Of a stretch of DNA of 64,000 nt, positions 8,702 to 16,825 are shown piece by piece. The notes beneath the pieces are model-generated. The model saw only the letters and a program-made list of their open reading frames with translations, searched no databases and was not told the origin of the DNA. Within the stretch, counting starts at the first letter, position 1, and each line of letters opens with the position of its first letter. A program made the translations under genes and the position numbers. Source of the stretch: Psychroserpens sp041224425 (GTDB lineage Bacteria; Bacteroidota; Bacteroidia; Flavobacteriales; Flavobacteriaceae); NCBI RefSeq assembly GCF_041224425.1, contig NZ_JBGFGL010000068.1, positions 1 to 64,000 of the forward strand, given 5' to 3'.

Positions 8702-9052
8702 TTATTTTCTAACTTCTTTGATTCTGGCCTTTTTACCTGTAAGACCTCTGAAGTAGTAAATTCTTGAACGTCTAACTCGACCTCTTTTGTTCACTTCAAT
8801 TTTTTGAAGTGCAGGCAAGTTCATTGGGAAAATACGTTCAACACCAATGGTTCCAGACATTTTTCTGATAGTGAAAGTTTCTGTACTTCCAGTTCCTTTA
8901 CGTTGTAATACAACACCTTTAAAGAACTGCGTACGTACTTTTTCACCTTCTCTAATTTCATAGTAAACAGTGATGGTATCTCCAGCACCAAATTCAGGAA
9001 ATTGTTTTTTCTCTATAAATTCGTCTTGAACAAACTTTACTAAGGAATTCAT
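8702..9052 (-). CDS. rplS: 50S ribosomal protein L19
   Basis: A 116-residue protein of the 30S-50S interface. Family signatures include FGAGDTITVYYEIREGEK, FKGVVLQRKGTGSTETFTIRK and GVERIFPMN. The open frame extends to 9136, but the usual L19 start is the ATG at 9052 (MNSLVKFVQDEF). A perfect -7 promoter element at 9124-9131 lies so close to the upstream Met that the long form would start ahead of the transcript. The gene is transcribed alone, with its own promoter and terminator, separately from trmD, unlike the E. coli rpsP-rimM-trmD-rplS operon. Confidence 0.97.
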   Translation of the reverse strand: MNSLVKFVQDEFIEKKQFPEFGAGDTITVYYEIREGEKVRTQFFKGVVLQRKGTGSTETFTIRKMSGTIGVERIFPMNLPALQKIEVNKRGRVRRSRIYYFRGLTGKKARIKEVRK

Positions 9053-9123
9053 TTTTTTAAATTTAAATAGTTGTTTTAAACCAACATTCACGATTCTCGC
9101 CAGAGGTTGATCCAAAAGTGGTG

Positions 9124-9131
9124 CAAAGATA
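9124..9131 (-). promoter_or_regulatory. -7 element for rplS
   Basis: Minus-strand TATCTTTG, a perfect TAnnTTTG match. TTGC lies 18 bp upstream as a possible -33 element. Predicted leader about 65-70 nt. Confidence 0.65.
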
Positions 9132-9179
9132 GTCAATAATTGATAATGCGCAATTATTAATTTATTTTTTTTGGGTGTT

Positions 9180-9300
9180 TCCCTGTATCGCTAAACACTC
9201 TACAGCGTCAGGCTTTCAGCAGTCGCTTCCTGCATACTTTAAAGTCGTAGCAGGAGAGCTCCAACAAAGCTTCAATCCTTAACACGGGTTTTAGGATTTG
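9180..9300. repeat. Repeat-like intergenic segment between trmD and rplS
   Basis: This spacer is less AT-rich than its surroundings and contains several short inverted pairs: TCCTGC/GCAGGA around a 16-base loop (about 9227-9255) and AATCCT/AGGATT around 9274-9297. It looks like a degenerate dispersed intergenic repeat of the type I have seen in Flavobacteriaceae, but only one copy is present in this window. Confidence 0.3.
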
Positions 9301-9348
9301 AAAGTTTGAAAAGTAAATAAGTTAAAAGTTAAGGATCACAGCTCATAT

Positions 9349-10026
9349 CTACTCATTGAGTAAATCTGGGCGTCGTTCCTTGGTGCGTTTGTAAGCTTGC
9401 TCCTCACGCCATTTTTCAATTTCAGGAAAGTTACCACTAAACAAGATTTCAGGGACTTTCATACCATCATATTCCCTTGGCTTGGTATAGATTGGTGGTG
9501 CCAATAAACCATCTTGAAACGAGTCGGTCAAAGCAGAGGTCTCATTGCCCAATACTCCCGGAATTAATCGAATGACAGCATCACATAATACGGCAGCTCC
9601 TAATTCGCCTCCAGACAATACATAATCGCCAATTGAAATTTCCTTGGTAATGAACTTGTCACGCACGCGTTGGTCCACACCTTTGTAATGGCCACATAAA
9701 ACAATGATATTCTCTTTTAAGGACACCTGATTGGCAATGCTTTGCGTCAAGCGTTCTCCATCTGGTGTCATATAAATGATTTCATCGTAAGAGCGTTCAC
9801 TCTGAAGTTTACTAATACACTTATCTATGGGTTCGATCATCATGACCATTCCAGCACCTCCTCCAAATTGGGTGTCGTCAACGGCTTTGTAACCACCTTT
9901 GGCATAATCGCGAAGATTGTGGAAATAAACACTCACCAATCCTGCGTCAATAGCTCGTTTTAAGATGGAAGCCTCGAACGGACTTTTCAATAATTCTGGT
10001 AAAACAGTGATAATGTCTATGCGCAT
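9349..10026 (-). CDS. trmD: tRNA (guanine-N1)-methyltransferase TrmD
   Basis: A 225-residue SPOUT-class enzyme that methylates G37 next to the anticodon using S-adenosylmethionine, preventing frameshifting. Signatures are MRIDIITVLPELLKSPFEAS at the start, DTQFGGGAGMVM, MTPDGERLTQ, the knotted SAM site CGHYKGVDQR and SIGDYVLSGGE. The start is taken as the ATG at 10026, which gives the family N-terminus; an upstream Met at 10035 would add only MLS. The gene ends 9 bp before a repeat-like spacer, and an unrelated membrane-protein gene lies upstream. Confidence 0.97.
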   Translation of the reverse strand: MRIDIITVLPELLKSPFEASILKRAIDAGLVSVYFHNLRDYAKGGYKAVDDTQFGGGAGMVMMIEPIDKCISKLQSERSYDEIIYMTPDGERLTQSIANQVSLKENIIVLCGHYKGVDQRVRDKFITKEISIGDYVLSGGELGAAVLCDAVIRLIPGVLGNETSALTDSFQDGLLAPPIYTKPREYDGMKVPEILFSGNFPEIEKWREEQAYKRTKERRPDLLNE

Positions 10027-10059
10027 AGATAGCAATTTAAGACCGCAAAGATAAGGTAT

Positions 10060-10434
10060 TTAATGTTTTTGCCTGAGTTGCCTAATCAATAAAATCAGGA
10101 TTATAAAAAAAGGTAGCGTTGATAGTATCGTAGTAAATCTCATAGCGATCAATCCGACCAGCAGTAGTATAATATAAAGTATTCCAATAGCAATCAGTCC
10201 GAAATAGATTAGCCTTTTTGAAGGTGATTTTTGAAATAAGGCAAACATCAATAGTAATTGACCAATTAGAGGAATAATAGTTAATGGATGTATTACAGAT
10301 GTAATATCGGTAAACAAACCTTTGATAATTTGATATTCAGCTTCCAAAACAAAAGCGGTATTGTTCTGTCCCCATTCCATATAACCTAGAAGGGAAGCAA
10401 GAATTGCCAGAATCAGTAATGCTTTTGTCCGCAT
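10060..10434 (-). CDS. Hypothetical four-helix membrane protein
   Basis: A 124-residue protein with hydrophobic stretches at about residues 4-20, 47-66, 74-96 and 100-116, ending in the basic tail RQLRQKH. I do not recognise a family. It lies 33 bp upstream of trmD on the same strand and just downstream of a terminator, so it could share a transcript with trmD. Length and composition fit small integral membrane proteins common in this group. Confidence 0.6.
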   Translation of the reverse strand: MRTKALLILAILASLLGYMEWGQNNTAFVLEAEYQIIKGLFTDITSVIHPLTIIPLIGQLLLMFALFQKSPSKRLIYFGLIAIGILYIILLLVGLIAMRFTTILSTLPFFIILILLIRQLRQKH

Positions 10435-10450
10435 TATTATTGTAATAAAA

Positions 10451-10480
10451 AAAAATCTGTAAACTAAGTTACAGATTTTT
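10451..10480 (-). terminator. Intrinsic terminator
   Basis: A 12-bp perfect stem (10451-10462 with 10469-10480) closes a 6-base loop, with A-run and T-run flanks that would work in both directions. It follows the stop codon of the gene ending at 10509. Confidence 0.85.
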
Positions 10481-10508
10481 AATGATTTATTGAGAGCAAA
10501 AACTTAGG

Positions 10509-11135
10509 TTACCCATTGTTCTTTTGCTTATTGATTTCATCTTGTAATTGTCGTCTAACTTTTTGTTCACGTTCCAAAGCGATACGTCTGTGTTCTTCAA
10601 ACTCTTCTTCTGTTTCCGCCAAACTTAATTTGGCTTGTTTGGTAATAGCGTTACTGTTTTTGAATTTATAGATAAAGAAAAGCAAGAACGCAGCTAATAC
10701 AGCTATAATGCTCCACATAATGACATTATAATTGGCTTTACTGGTTTGCATGCCAAGTAAGGACATATTGTTTTTTTCTTCATTGGTTTGATCTAAGGTG
10801 CTTTGTGTGTTGCCGAGTTTCGCTTTTAAGTCTCCAATTTCCTTGCTCTGATTGGCAACTGTGGCTTCAAGATTATCAACCTCTTGATAGGTTGTTTTAA
10901 GAGAATCCAAAACATTGGCCTTTAGTTGTAAGAGCCAAACCTGTTTTACGGCTTCATATCTTTGACCATTGGTCCCTTTAAAATTTCCAGATTTTCTAAA
11001 AACATATTCAAACTGACTATCAATGGTTCCGCTATTTAAAGATAGGTTATCGTTTTCATCAGTTTCTTGGGAATAAGCGGTAAGACATGTCACAACAAAA
11101 AAGGACAACAGGAATAAAGGCTTTGAAAATTTCAT
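10509..11135 (-). CDS. Exported coiled-coil membrane protein (often misnamed tRNA methyltransferase)
   Basis: A 208-residue protein: signal peptide (1-23), an extracytoplasmic segment starting NLSLNSGTIDSQFEYVFRKS, a coiled-coil stretch (about 80-125, QEVDNLEATVANQSKEIGDL), one membrane helix (about 140-160) and a charged cytoplasmic coiled coil rich in Glu, Lys and Arg. Homologues near trmD in Flavobacteriaceae are, as I recall, frequently annotated as tRNA (guanine-N1)-methyltransferase, but nothing here resembles a methyltransferase; the name seems to be copied from the neighbour. The start is the ATG at 11135, which begins the signal peptide. Confidence 0.78.
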   Translation of the reverse strand: MKFSKPLFLLSFFVVTCLTAYSQETDENDNLSLNSGTIDSQFEYVFRKSGNFKGTNGQRYEAVKQVWLLQLKANVLDSLKTTYQEVDNLEATVANQSKEIGDLKAKLGNTQSTLDQTNEEKNNMSLLGMQTSKANYNVIMWSIIAVLAAFLLFFIYKFKNSNAITKQAKLSLAETEEEFEEHRRIALEREQKVRRQLQDEINKQKNNG

Positions 11136-11190
11136 TTTGGCTAGTAAAATTAGTTGTGTGTTTATTGGGTTCAATATAATAAAATTAAAT

Positions 11191-11219
11191 AATTAGCCTC
11201 ACAAAAGGTGAGGCTAAAT
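11191..11219 (-). terminator. GAPDH terminator
   Basis: A 10-bp perfect stem (11193-11202 with 11208-11217) lies about 40 bp beyond the GAPDH stop codon and has a T/A-rich tail on the minus strand. Confidence 0.75.
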
Positions 11220-11257
11220 TATATACGGTCAAAAAAAATATTTAGACGTTAAGACTG

Positions 11258-12706
11258 TTAATAATATGTGTAACGTCTCACTTTTGCAATATATTTTGCC
11301 AATCGAATCACTTGATGGCTATAGCCATATTCATTATCATACCAAACATAAAGAATGACATTTTTTCCATCAGGTCTTACAATAGTAGCTTTACTGTCAT
11401 AGATTGAAGGAGCAGAACTGCCTACGATATCACTCGATACCAATTCATCACTCATTTCATATTTGATCTGTTCAACCAAGTCACCTTCAAGAGCATACTT
11501 TTTTATCATGGCATTCATGGCATCTACCGAAGTTTTCTTTTCCAGTTCCAGATTCAAAATAGCTAAAGATCCGTTTGGTACAGGAACCCTTATGGCATTG
11601 GAAGTCAGTTTTCCTTCAAAGGATGGTAAGGCTTTTGAAACAGCACTGCCTGCCCCAGTTTCGGTAATCACCATGTTTAATGCAGCTGCACGTCCTCGTC
11701 TGTATTTCTTATGAAAGTTATCTACCAAATTTTGATCATTGGTGTAAGCATGAATGGTTTCCAAATGGCCACTTTTAACTCCGTATGTGTCTTCAACGGT
11801 TTTTAAGATAGGAGTGATGGCATTGGTTGTACAGGAAGCCGCAGAAAAAATATCCACTTTATCCGGATTGTTCTCTAAATGATTCACGCCATGAACAATA
11901 TTTGGGACACCTTTACCAGGAGCCGTTAGTAAAACTTTATCCACTCCTTTGGCTTTCAAGTGTCTTCCTAAAGCTTCTTTATCTCTAAAAGCACCAGTAT
12001 TATCTATGACCAAGGCTTTTTCAATTCCATACGCTGTATAGTCGATATCCTCAGGGTTGTTTGCTGAAATGATTTTAACGGTAGTACCATTGACGATCAA
12101 AGCTTCGTTTTTAATATCGGCAACCACAGTCCCTGAAAAATCACCGTGAACAGAATCATTTCTCAACAAGGAAGCACGTTTTTCCAATACGGTTTCGTCA
12201 ATTTTTCCTCGAGTGACAATGGCTCTTAAACGTAATTGGCCACCTTTACCAGTTTTGGTCATCAATTCCCTTGCAAGCAATCGACCTATTCTACCAAAGC
12301 CATATAAAATGACATCCTTAGGCTTGATGTCGGAATTCTTTTTGGCGTCTTTGAGTTTATTGGCAACGAAACCAGTTGCATTACTGTACTTTTGGTCCTC
12401 CAAATGGAATTCATAGGTTAATTTTCCGATGTCCAATTTGGCAGGAGGAAGGTCAAGGGTTTTGATAGCTTGTGCTATCTCTACCGAATCAAAAATAGAA
12501 ATGGGTTTTTGTACGAATTCACCAGCATATTCGTGAAGGTTAAGGATTTCACTCACATTGCGATCAATCAATTGATTTCTGAAAAGGACCAGTTCAATGG
12601 ATTTGTCATAGAGCAAATCGCTAACGATTTTAATAAATTCTACTGTTGCTCGTCTTCGATCGGCTTGAAATGCCAATTCGTTTTCATAAGTTCCGTTCAA
12701 ACTCAT
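11258..12706 (-). CDS. gap: Glyceraldehyde-3-phosphate dehydrogenase, long form
   Basis: A 482-residue GAPDH. The NAD-binding Rossmann motif YGFGRIGRLLAREL starts only at about residue 135, and the catalytic cysteine lies in SAASCTTNAITP near residue 292; the C-terminal domain ends with WYDNEYGYSHQVIRLAKYI. Standard GAPDH is about 335 residues, so there is an N-terminal extension of about 130 residues, mostly helical, with no recognised function. This roughly 480-residue class is known in Bacteroidota and some gammaproteobacteria, often beside a canonical GAPDH, and may serve gluconeogenesis. It has its own promoter and terminator. Confidence 0.93.
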   Translation of the reverse strand: MSLNGTYENELAFQADRRRATVEFIKIVSDLLYDKSIELVLFRNQLIDRNVSEILNLHEYAGEFVQKPISIFDSVEIAQAIKTLDLPPAKLDIGKLTYEFHLEDQKYSNATGFVANKLKDAKKNSDIKPKDVILYGFGRIGRLLARELMTKTGKGGQLRLRAIVTRGKIDETVLEKRASLLRNDSVHGDFSGTVVADIKNEALIVNGTTVKIISANNPEDIDYTAYGIEKALVIDNTGAFRDKEALGRHLKAKGVDKVLLTAPGKGVPNIVHGVNHLENNPDKVDIFSAASCTTNAITPILKTVEDTYGVKSGHLETIHAYTNDQNLVDNFHKKYRRGRAAALNMVITETGAGSAVSKALPSFEGKLTSNAIRVPVPNGSLAILNLELEKKTSVDAMNAMIKKYALEGDLVEQIKYEMSDELVSSDIVGSSAPSIYDSKATIVRPDGKNVILYVWYDNEYGYSHQVIRLAKYIAKVRRYTYY

Positions 12707-12811
12707 TGTTTTAAATTTAGTTAATCTGCTTTTTGCAGAGGGTTGTTTGATTTGTTTAATCGCCTTTTAATTCTTCTACGAAAATTTAAAAAACGCCTCA
12801 GTTTCAGTGTG

Positions 12812-12819
12812 CAAAAGTA
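12812..12819 (-). promoter_or_regulatory. -7 element for GAPDH
   Basis: Minus-strand TACTTTTG, a perfect TAnnTTTG match, about 105 bp upstream of the start codon. The leader contains a small CTGC/GCAG hairpin near 12726-12738. Confidence 0.55.
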
Positions 12820-12861
12820 ATATATTTCAAACGTTTTCGTAGCGTTTTTTTGAAAAATAAA

Positions 12862-12895
12862 AAACCCTTTAAAAACACTTATTTTTAAAGGGTTT
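12862..12895 (-). terminator. htrA terminator
   Basis: A 14-bp perfect stem (12862-12875 with 12882-12895) with a 6-base loop, 22 bp after the htrA stop codon, followed by TTTTTATTTTTC on the minus strand. Confidence 0.88.
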
Positions 12896-12916
12896 AGTAT
12901 TGGAAAATCTGAAAAT

Positions 12917-14347
12917 TTATCGGATGATGAATTGCTCACGCTCTCCATTTCGATTAATGAGGCCAATTTTATTGATATACTTTTCGGCGTTCCCTCCAAG
13001 TTTTTGCTTAAGAACAGAAATATCTTCAATATTTTTAATCTTGATATTGTTGATGTCGGTAATAATATAACTTGACGAAATACCTAAATTTTCTGCGAGC
13101 CAATCATTGTTATTCTTAACGACTTCAACACCATAACTGATATCTTTTTGGATTTTTTGTTCGTCGGAGAGATTCTTTAACTCCATATCTAAAAAGTCTA
13201 CCGTTAGAATGTCAGTTTTTGAGAGTGTTACAGGTAATGTTTTCAGGTTACCATTTCTCATAACCTCAATATTGACGACATCATTTGGCCGCTTGGTTTT
13301 TAAATACCCACTCAAGTCAGAGTATTTTTTAATTTCAATATCATCTATTTTCTTAATAATATCTCCAACTTTAACTCCTGCACTTTCGGCTCCAGACTTT
13401 TTAGTGATTTCTGAAACATAAACACCACTGATCTCATTTAACCCTTTTTCAATAGCTTCTTTTGAATTTTTATTCAGAAGGGAAACGCCAAGAATACCTG
13501 TTTGTACATTGCCATATTCTATAATATCTTCAACCACTTTTCTGGCAATGTTGCTTGGAACCGCAAAAGAATAGCCTATATACGAACCTGTTTGAGAAGT
13601 AATGGCTGTGTTGATACCAACCAATTCACCTTTAGAATTGACGAGTGCACCTCCAGAGTTTCCAGGATTAACAGCCGCGTCGGTTTGTAAAAAAGATTGG
13701 GAGTTCTGTCCTGATAAATCTCTAGACTTGGCACTAATAATACCTGCTGTAACAGTAGAGGTTAGATTAAAAGGATTGCCAACGGCTAAAACCCATTCGC
13801 CAATTTGAGCCGCATCAGAATCGCCAAAAGTGATGTACGGTAAATCATTGTCAGCTTCAACTTTCAATAAGGCAATATCTGTTTTTTCATCAGTCCCAAT
13901 CAATTGAGCATCGTAAATTTTATTGTCGTTTAAAGTAATAGAAATCGATTCGGATCCAGCAATCACATGATTATTGGTTATAATATAACCATCAGGTGAA
14001 ATGATCACACCGCTTCCTGTACCAATCTGCGCACGTTTAGCTTGTTGTCTTCCGAAGAACAAATCCTGTAGCGTCATAGGTGCAGAAACCAACGCTGTAT
14101 TCTTAACATGAACCACAGCATCAACCGTTTTTTCTGCTGCGTCTACAAAATTTGGAATGGCAGCAGTTGTTAAATTAGTGTTTGTAGTATTATAGTTGGT
14201 TGGCACAAAAAAAGGTTGCTCAGATGGAGTAGATTCAACTGAGGTGTCTGAGTTTTTTTCAAAACCAAACTTGTAGGCAGACAAGGTTATTATTCCACCT
14301 AATACTGAAACAAATACTAAGGTTACAATTTTTTTCATAGTGTTCAT
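12917..14347 (-). CDS. htrA: Periplasmic trypsin-like serine protease, DegP/HtrA family
   Basis: A 476-residue envelope quality-control protease. A signal anchor occupies residues 1-25. The catalytic triad is visible as His in IITNNHVIAG (about 125), Asp in TDIALLKVEA (about 155) and Ser in NPGNSGGALVN (about 228). A PDZ domain follows (about 290-375, GILGVSLLNK and AGVKVGDIIKKIDD), with a second degenerate PDZ-like region to the C-terminus. Start may be Met1 or Met4. Four phased TTTAAC boxes lie just upstream of its predicted promoter, suggesting activation by an OmpR-like regulator; that is inference. Confidence 0.94.
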   Translation of the reverse strand: MNTMKKIVTLVFVSVLGGIITLSAYKFGFEKNSDTSVESTPSEQPFFVPTNYNTTNTNLTTAAIPNFVDAAEKTVDAVVHVKNTALVSAPMTLQDLFFGRQQAKRAQIGTGSGVIISPDGYIITNNHVIAGSESISITLNDNKIYDAQLIGTDEKTDIALLKVEADNDLPYITFGDSDAAQIGEWVLAVGNPFNLTSTVTAGIISAKSRDLSGQNSQSFLQTDAAVNPGNSGGALVNSKGELVGINTAITSQTGSYIGYSFAVPSNIARKVVEDIIEYGNVQTGILGVSLLNKNSKEAIEKGLNEISGVYVSEITKKSGAESAGVKVGDIIKKIDDIEIKKYSDLSGYLKTKRPNDVVNIEVMRNGNLKTLPVTLSKTDILTVDFLDMELKNLSDEQKIQKDISYGVEVVKNNNDWLAENLGISSSYIITDINNIKIKNIEDISVLKQKLGGNAEKYINKIGLINRNGEREQFIIR

Positions 14348-14369
14348 CTTTATTTAATTAGGTAACGAT

Positions 14370-14397
14370 TAAAATTAATTATTTATTGATTTTCAAA
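14370..14397 (-). promoter_or_regulatory. Predicted htrA promoter
   Basis: On the minus strand TTTG (14397-14394) is separated by 16 bp from TAATTTTA (14377-14370), a one-mismatch version of TAnnTTTG. This gives htrA a short leader of about 20 nt. Confidence 0.45.
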
Positions 14398-14403
14398 TTC
14401 AAC

Positions 14404-14442
14404 TTTAACGATTTTTAACGTCACTTTTAACGGTCGTTTAAC
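14404..14442. promoter_or_regulatory. Four helically phased TTTAAC boxes between htrA and dapF
   Basis: TTTAAC occurs at 14404-14409, 14414-14419, 14426-14431 and 14437-14442, with start-to-start spacings of 10, 12 and 11 bp. The first three continue with G. All lie on one face of the helix, in the same orientation, between the predicted divergent promoters of htrA and dapF. This is the pattern of tandem sites for a dimeric or oligomeric regulator. Confidence 0.5.
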
Positions 14443-14467
14443 AGCTGAATTATCCTATCTTTATTTC

Positions 14468-14475
14468 TATATTTG
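14468..14475 (+). promoter_or_regulatory. -7 element for dapF
   Basis: TATATTTG, a perfect TAnnTTTG match, only 8 bp before the dapF ATG. The predicted transcript would have a leader of roughly 3-5 nt. Confidence 0.65.
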
Positions 14476-14483
14476 CAAAAGCT

Positions 14484-15263
14484 ATGCAAACATTATTCTA
14501 TAAATATCAAGGTACTGGAAACGACTTTGTGATGATTGATAATCGTCAACAGGAATTCGACAAAAATAATACCAAACGTATTGCGTTTTTATGTGACCGA
14601 CGTTTTGGCATTGGTGCTGACGGATTGATATTGTTGGAAGCACATGACAGTGTAGATTTTAAAATGGTATACTTTAATGCTGATGGAAATGAGAGTTCGA
14701 TGTGCGGAAATGGAGGTCGCTGCATTACAGCCTTTGCTAAGTTTTTAGGCATCATAGAAAATAAGGCTACTTTTGAAGCCATTGATGGTCTGCACGAAGC
14801 TACTATTGACAATACCATAGTTAGCTTAAAGATGCAAGATGTCGATAAAGTTGAACGGTTTGAAAATCATGTATTTCTTGATACAGGATCGCCACACCAT
14901 GTACAAATGGAACCTGATTTGAAAACCTTGGATGTGAAATCCAGTGGAAGTAAAATCCGCTATTCAGAAACTTATGGACAAGCGGGAACCAATGTGAATT
15001 TTGTTTGTAAAAACACAAATGACAATTTTTCAGTCAGAACCTACGAAAGAGGTGTTGAGGATGAAACCTTGTCTTGCGGAACAGGTGTAACTGCCGTAGC
15101 ATTGGCCATGCATACTTTAGGAGCGTCTACAAGTAATATCATTGCACTTCAAACTGAAGGAGGTGCGTTGAAGGTGTCTTTTGAAACAAATGATAATGGT
15201 TATGAAAACATTTGGTTGATAGGAACAGCAACTCAAGTATTTAAAGGCGAAATCAATGATTAA
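14484..15263 (+). CDS. dapF: Diaminopimelate epimerase
   Basis: A 259-residue enzyme that interconverts LL- and meso-diaminopimelate for lysine and peptidoglycan synthesis. The two catalytic cysteines are visible in MCGNGGRC (near residue 74) and in LSCGTGVTAVA (near residue 198). The N-terminus FYKYQGTGNDFVMIDNR is the family start, so the ATG at 14484 is secure even though a -7 promoter element ends 8 bp before it. The downstream acetyltransferase gene overlaps by 8 bp, and the run continues to mltG, giving a cell-wall-related operon. Confidence 0.97.
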   Translation: MQTLFYKYQGTGNDFVMIDNRQQEFDKNNTKRIAFLCDRRFGIGADGLILLEAHDSVDFKMVYFNADGNESSMCGNGGRCITAFAKFLGIIENKATFEAIDGLHEATIDNTIVSLKMQDVDKVERFENHVFLDTGSPHHVQMEPDLKTLDVKSSGSKIRYSETYGQAGTNVNFVCKNTNDNFSVRTYERGVEDETLSCGTGVTAVALAMHTLGASTSNIIALQTEGGALKVSFETNDNGYENIWLIGTATQVFKGEIND

Positions 15264-15780
15264 TCTTAAAGGTAAACATATATACCTCAGGGCATTGGAG
15301 CCTGAAGACTTGGAATTCGTTTATGCCATAGAGAATGACCAATCTATTTGGGAAATCAGCAATACCATTACACCATACTCGCGATATGTAATCAAACAAT
15401 ACCTTGAAAATGCACATAAAGATATCTTTGAGGTGAAACAATTGCGATTGGTTATATCCAACTTTGATGAAGAAACCATAGGTTTGATAGATCTTTTCGA
15501 CTTTGATTTCACGAATAGAAGAGCAGGAGTTGGTTTGCTTATCAAGAATGAAAAAGACAGACAAAAAGGTTACGGAAAAGAGGCATTGGAATTGCTAATC
15601 TCGTATGCAAAACGACATTTGGACCTACATCAATTGTATTGCAATATTTCAGAAAGCAATACAAAGAGTTTAAAACTTTTTAAAAATCAAGGTTTTGAAA
15701 TCGTGGGCTTAAAAAAAGATTGGAACTTGGTTGATAGCAAGTTTAAAAATGAATATTTACTACAACGAATTTTAAATTAA
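15256..15780 (+). CDS. GNAT family N-acetyltransferase (RimJ/RimL-like)
   Basis: A 174-residue acetyltransferase. It begins with the RimJ/RimL-like MINLKGKHIYLRALEPEDLE and has the acetyl-CoA loop in KDRQKGYGKEALELLISYA (about residues 97-115), followed by the late motif NTKSLKLFKNQGFEIVGLKKD. The acceptor could be a ribosomal protein terminus or a small amine; it cannot be told from sequence. It overlaps dapF by 8 bp and ends 1 bp before mltG, so translation is probably coupled. Confidence 0.9.
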   Translation: MINLKGKHIYLRALEPEDLEFVYAIENDQSIWEISNTITPYSRYVIKQYLENAHKDIFEVKQLRLVISNFDEETIGLIDLFDFDFTNRRAGVGLLIKNEKDRQKGYGKEALELLISYAKRHLDLHQLYCNISESNTKSLKLFKNQGFEIVGLKKDWNLVDSKFKNEYLLQRILN

Positions 15781-15781
15781 T

Positions 15782-16825
15782 ATGTACATCAAAAAAATTC
15801 TTTGGGCAATTGCCATCATAGGTCTCGTTATAGCAGGAGCATTTGCATATTATGTGTATAGCGCTATGTTTGAGCCCAATACAGCTTTTAATGAAGAAAA
15901 GGTTTATATCACTGTTCCTACAAATGCTTCTTATCAAGAAGTTAGATCCCAATTGGAACCTCTGTTGAAGGATATAGGTACTTTTGATGCTTTGGCTTCA
16001 AGAAAGCAATACAATACCAATCTGAAAGCTGGTAGATTTGTCATTAAGAAAGGTATGGGGAACAATGATATTATCAATTCTATAAGAACCAAAAACATAC
16101 CTCTTAAGCTTGCTTTCAATAATCAAAATAGTCTAGAGGATTTAGCAGGAAGAATCAGTAGTCAGATTGAAGCTGATAGCAGTGCTTTATTGTCTGCTAT
16201 GAGAGATTCTGAATTCCTTAAATCGAATGGCTTTTCAGAAAAAACCGCTTTAGGAATGTATATTCCCAACAGTTATGAGGTATTTTGGAATACGTCTGCT
16301 GAAGACTTCAGAGATCGCATGCTTAAAGAATACAATCGTTTTTGGAATGATACCAGGACCAATAAGGCAAAAGCTGTTCAGCTTTCAAAAAATGAGGTCA
16401 TGGCATTAGCTTCCATTGTTCATGAAGAATCCAAAAAGGCAGCAGAACAACCTAGAATTGCAGGTGTTTATATGAATCGATTACGTATTGGTATGCCACT
16501 TCAAGCCGATCCAACATTAAAATTTGCTGCTTACAAACTTCCACAGTATCAGAATACGGTTATAAAAAGGGTTCTTAATGTTCATAAAGAAATCGACTCG
16601 CCTTATAATACCTATAAAAACGCAGGCTTGCCTCCAGGCTTAATTGGAATGCCAGATATATCTGCCATCGATGCTGTTCTCGATTATGAAAAGCATAACT
16701 ACCTCTATTTTGCAGCCGATCCCCAAAAATTAGGGTATCATAAGTTTGCTAAGACATTAGCGCAGCACAATGTCAATGCAAGAGCTTACCAACGCTACTT
16801 GTCTTCACAAGGGATCAATAGATAG
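15782..16825 (+). CDS. mltG: Endolytic transglycosylase MltG
   Basis: A 347-residue inner-membrane protein with one N-terminal transmembrane helix (about residues 6-28), a LysM-like subdomain and the YceG catalytic domain. The catalytic glutamate lies in ASIVHEESKKAAEQPRIAGV (near residue 218), followed by YMNRLRIGMPLQADPT and the C-terminal YNTYKNAGLPPGLIGMP. MltG cleaves nascent glycan strands and sets their length. The neighbours dapF, GNAT and DUF2279 are in the same run. Confidence 0.95.
   Translation: MYIKKILWAIAIIGLVIAGAFAYYVYSAMFEPNTAFNEEKVYITVPTNASYQEVRSQLEPLLKDIGTFDALASRKQYNTNLKAGRFVIKKGMGNNDIINSIRTKNIPLKLAFNNQNSLEDLAGRISSQIEADSSALLSAMRDSEFLKSNGFSEKTALGMYIPNSYEVFWNTSAEDFRDRMLKEYNRFWNDTRTNKAKAVQLSKNEVMALASIVHEESKKAAEQPRIAGVYMNRLRIGMPLQADPTLKFAAYKLPQYQNTVIKRVLNVHKEIDSPYNTYKNAGLPPGLIGMPDISAIDAVLDYEKHNYLYFAADPQKLGYHKFAKTLAQHNVNARAYQRYLSSQGINR

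Noticed and set aside
12721..13029. 102-codon minus-strand frame overlapping the end of htrA
   Set aside because: Same strand, different frame from htrA, runs through the htrA terminator and has no family features.
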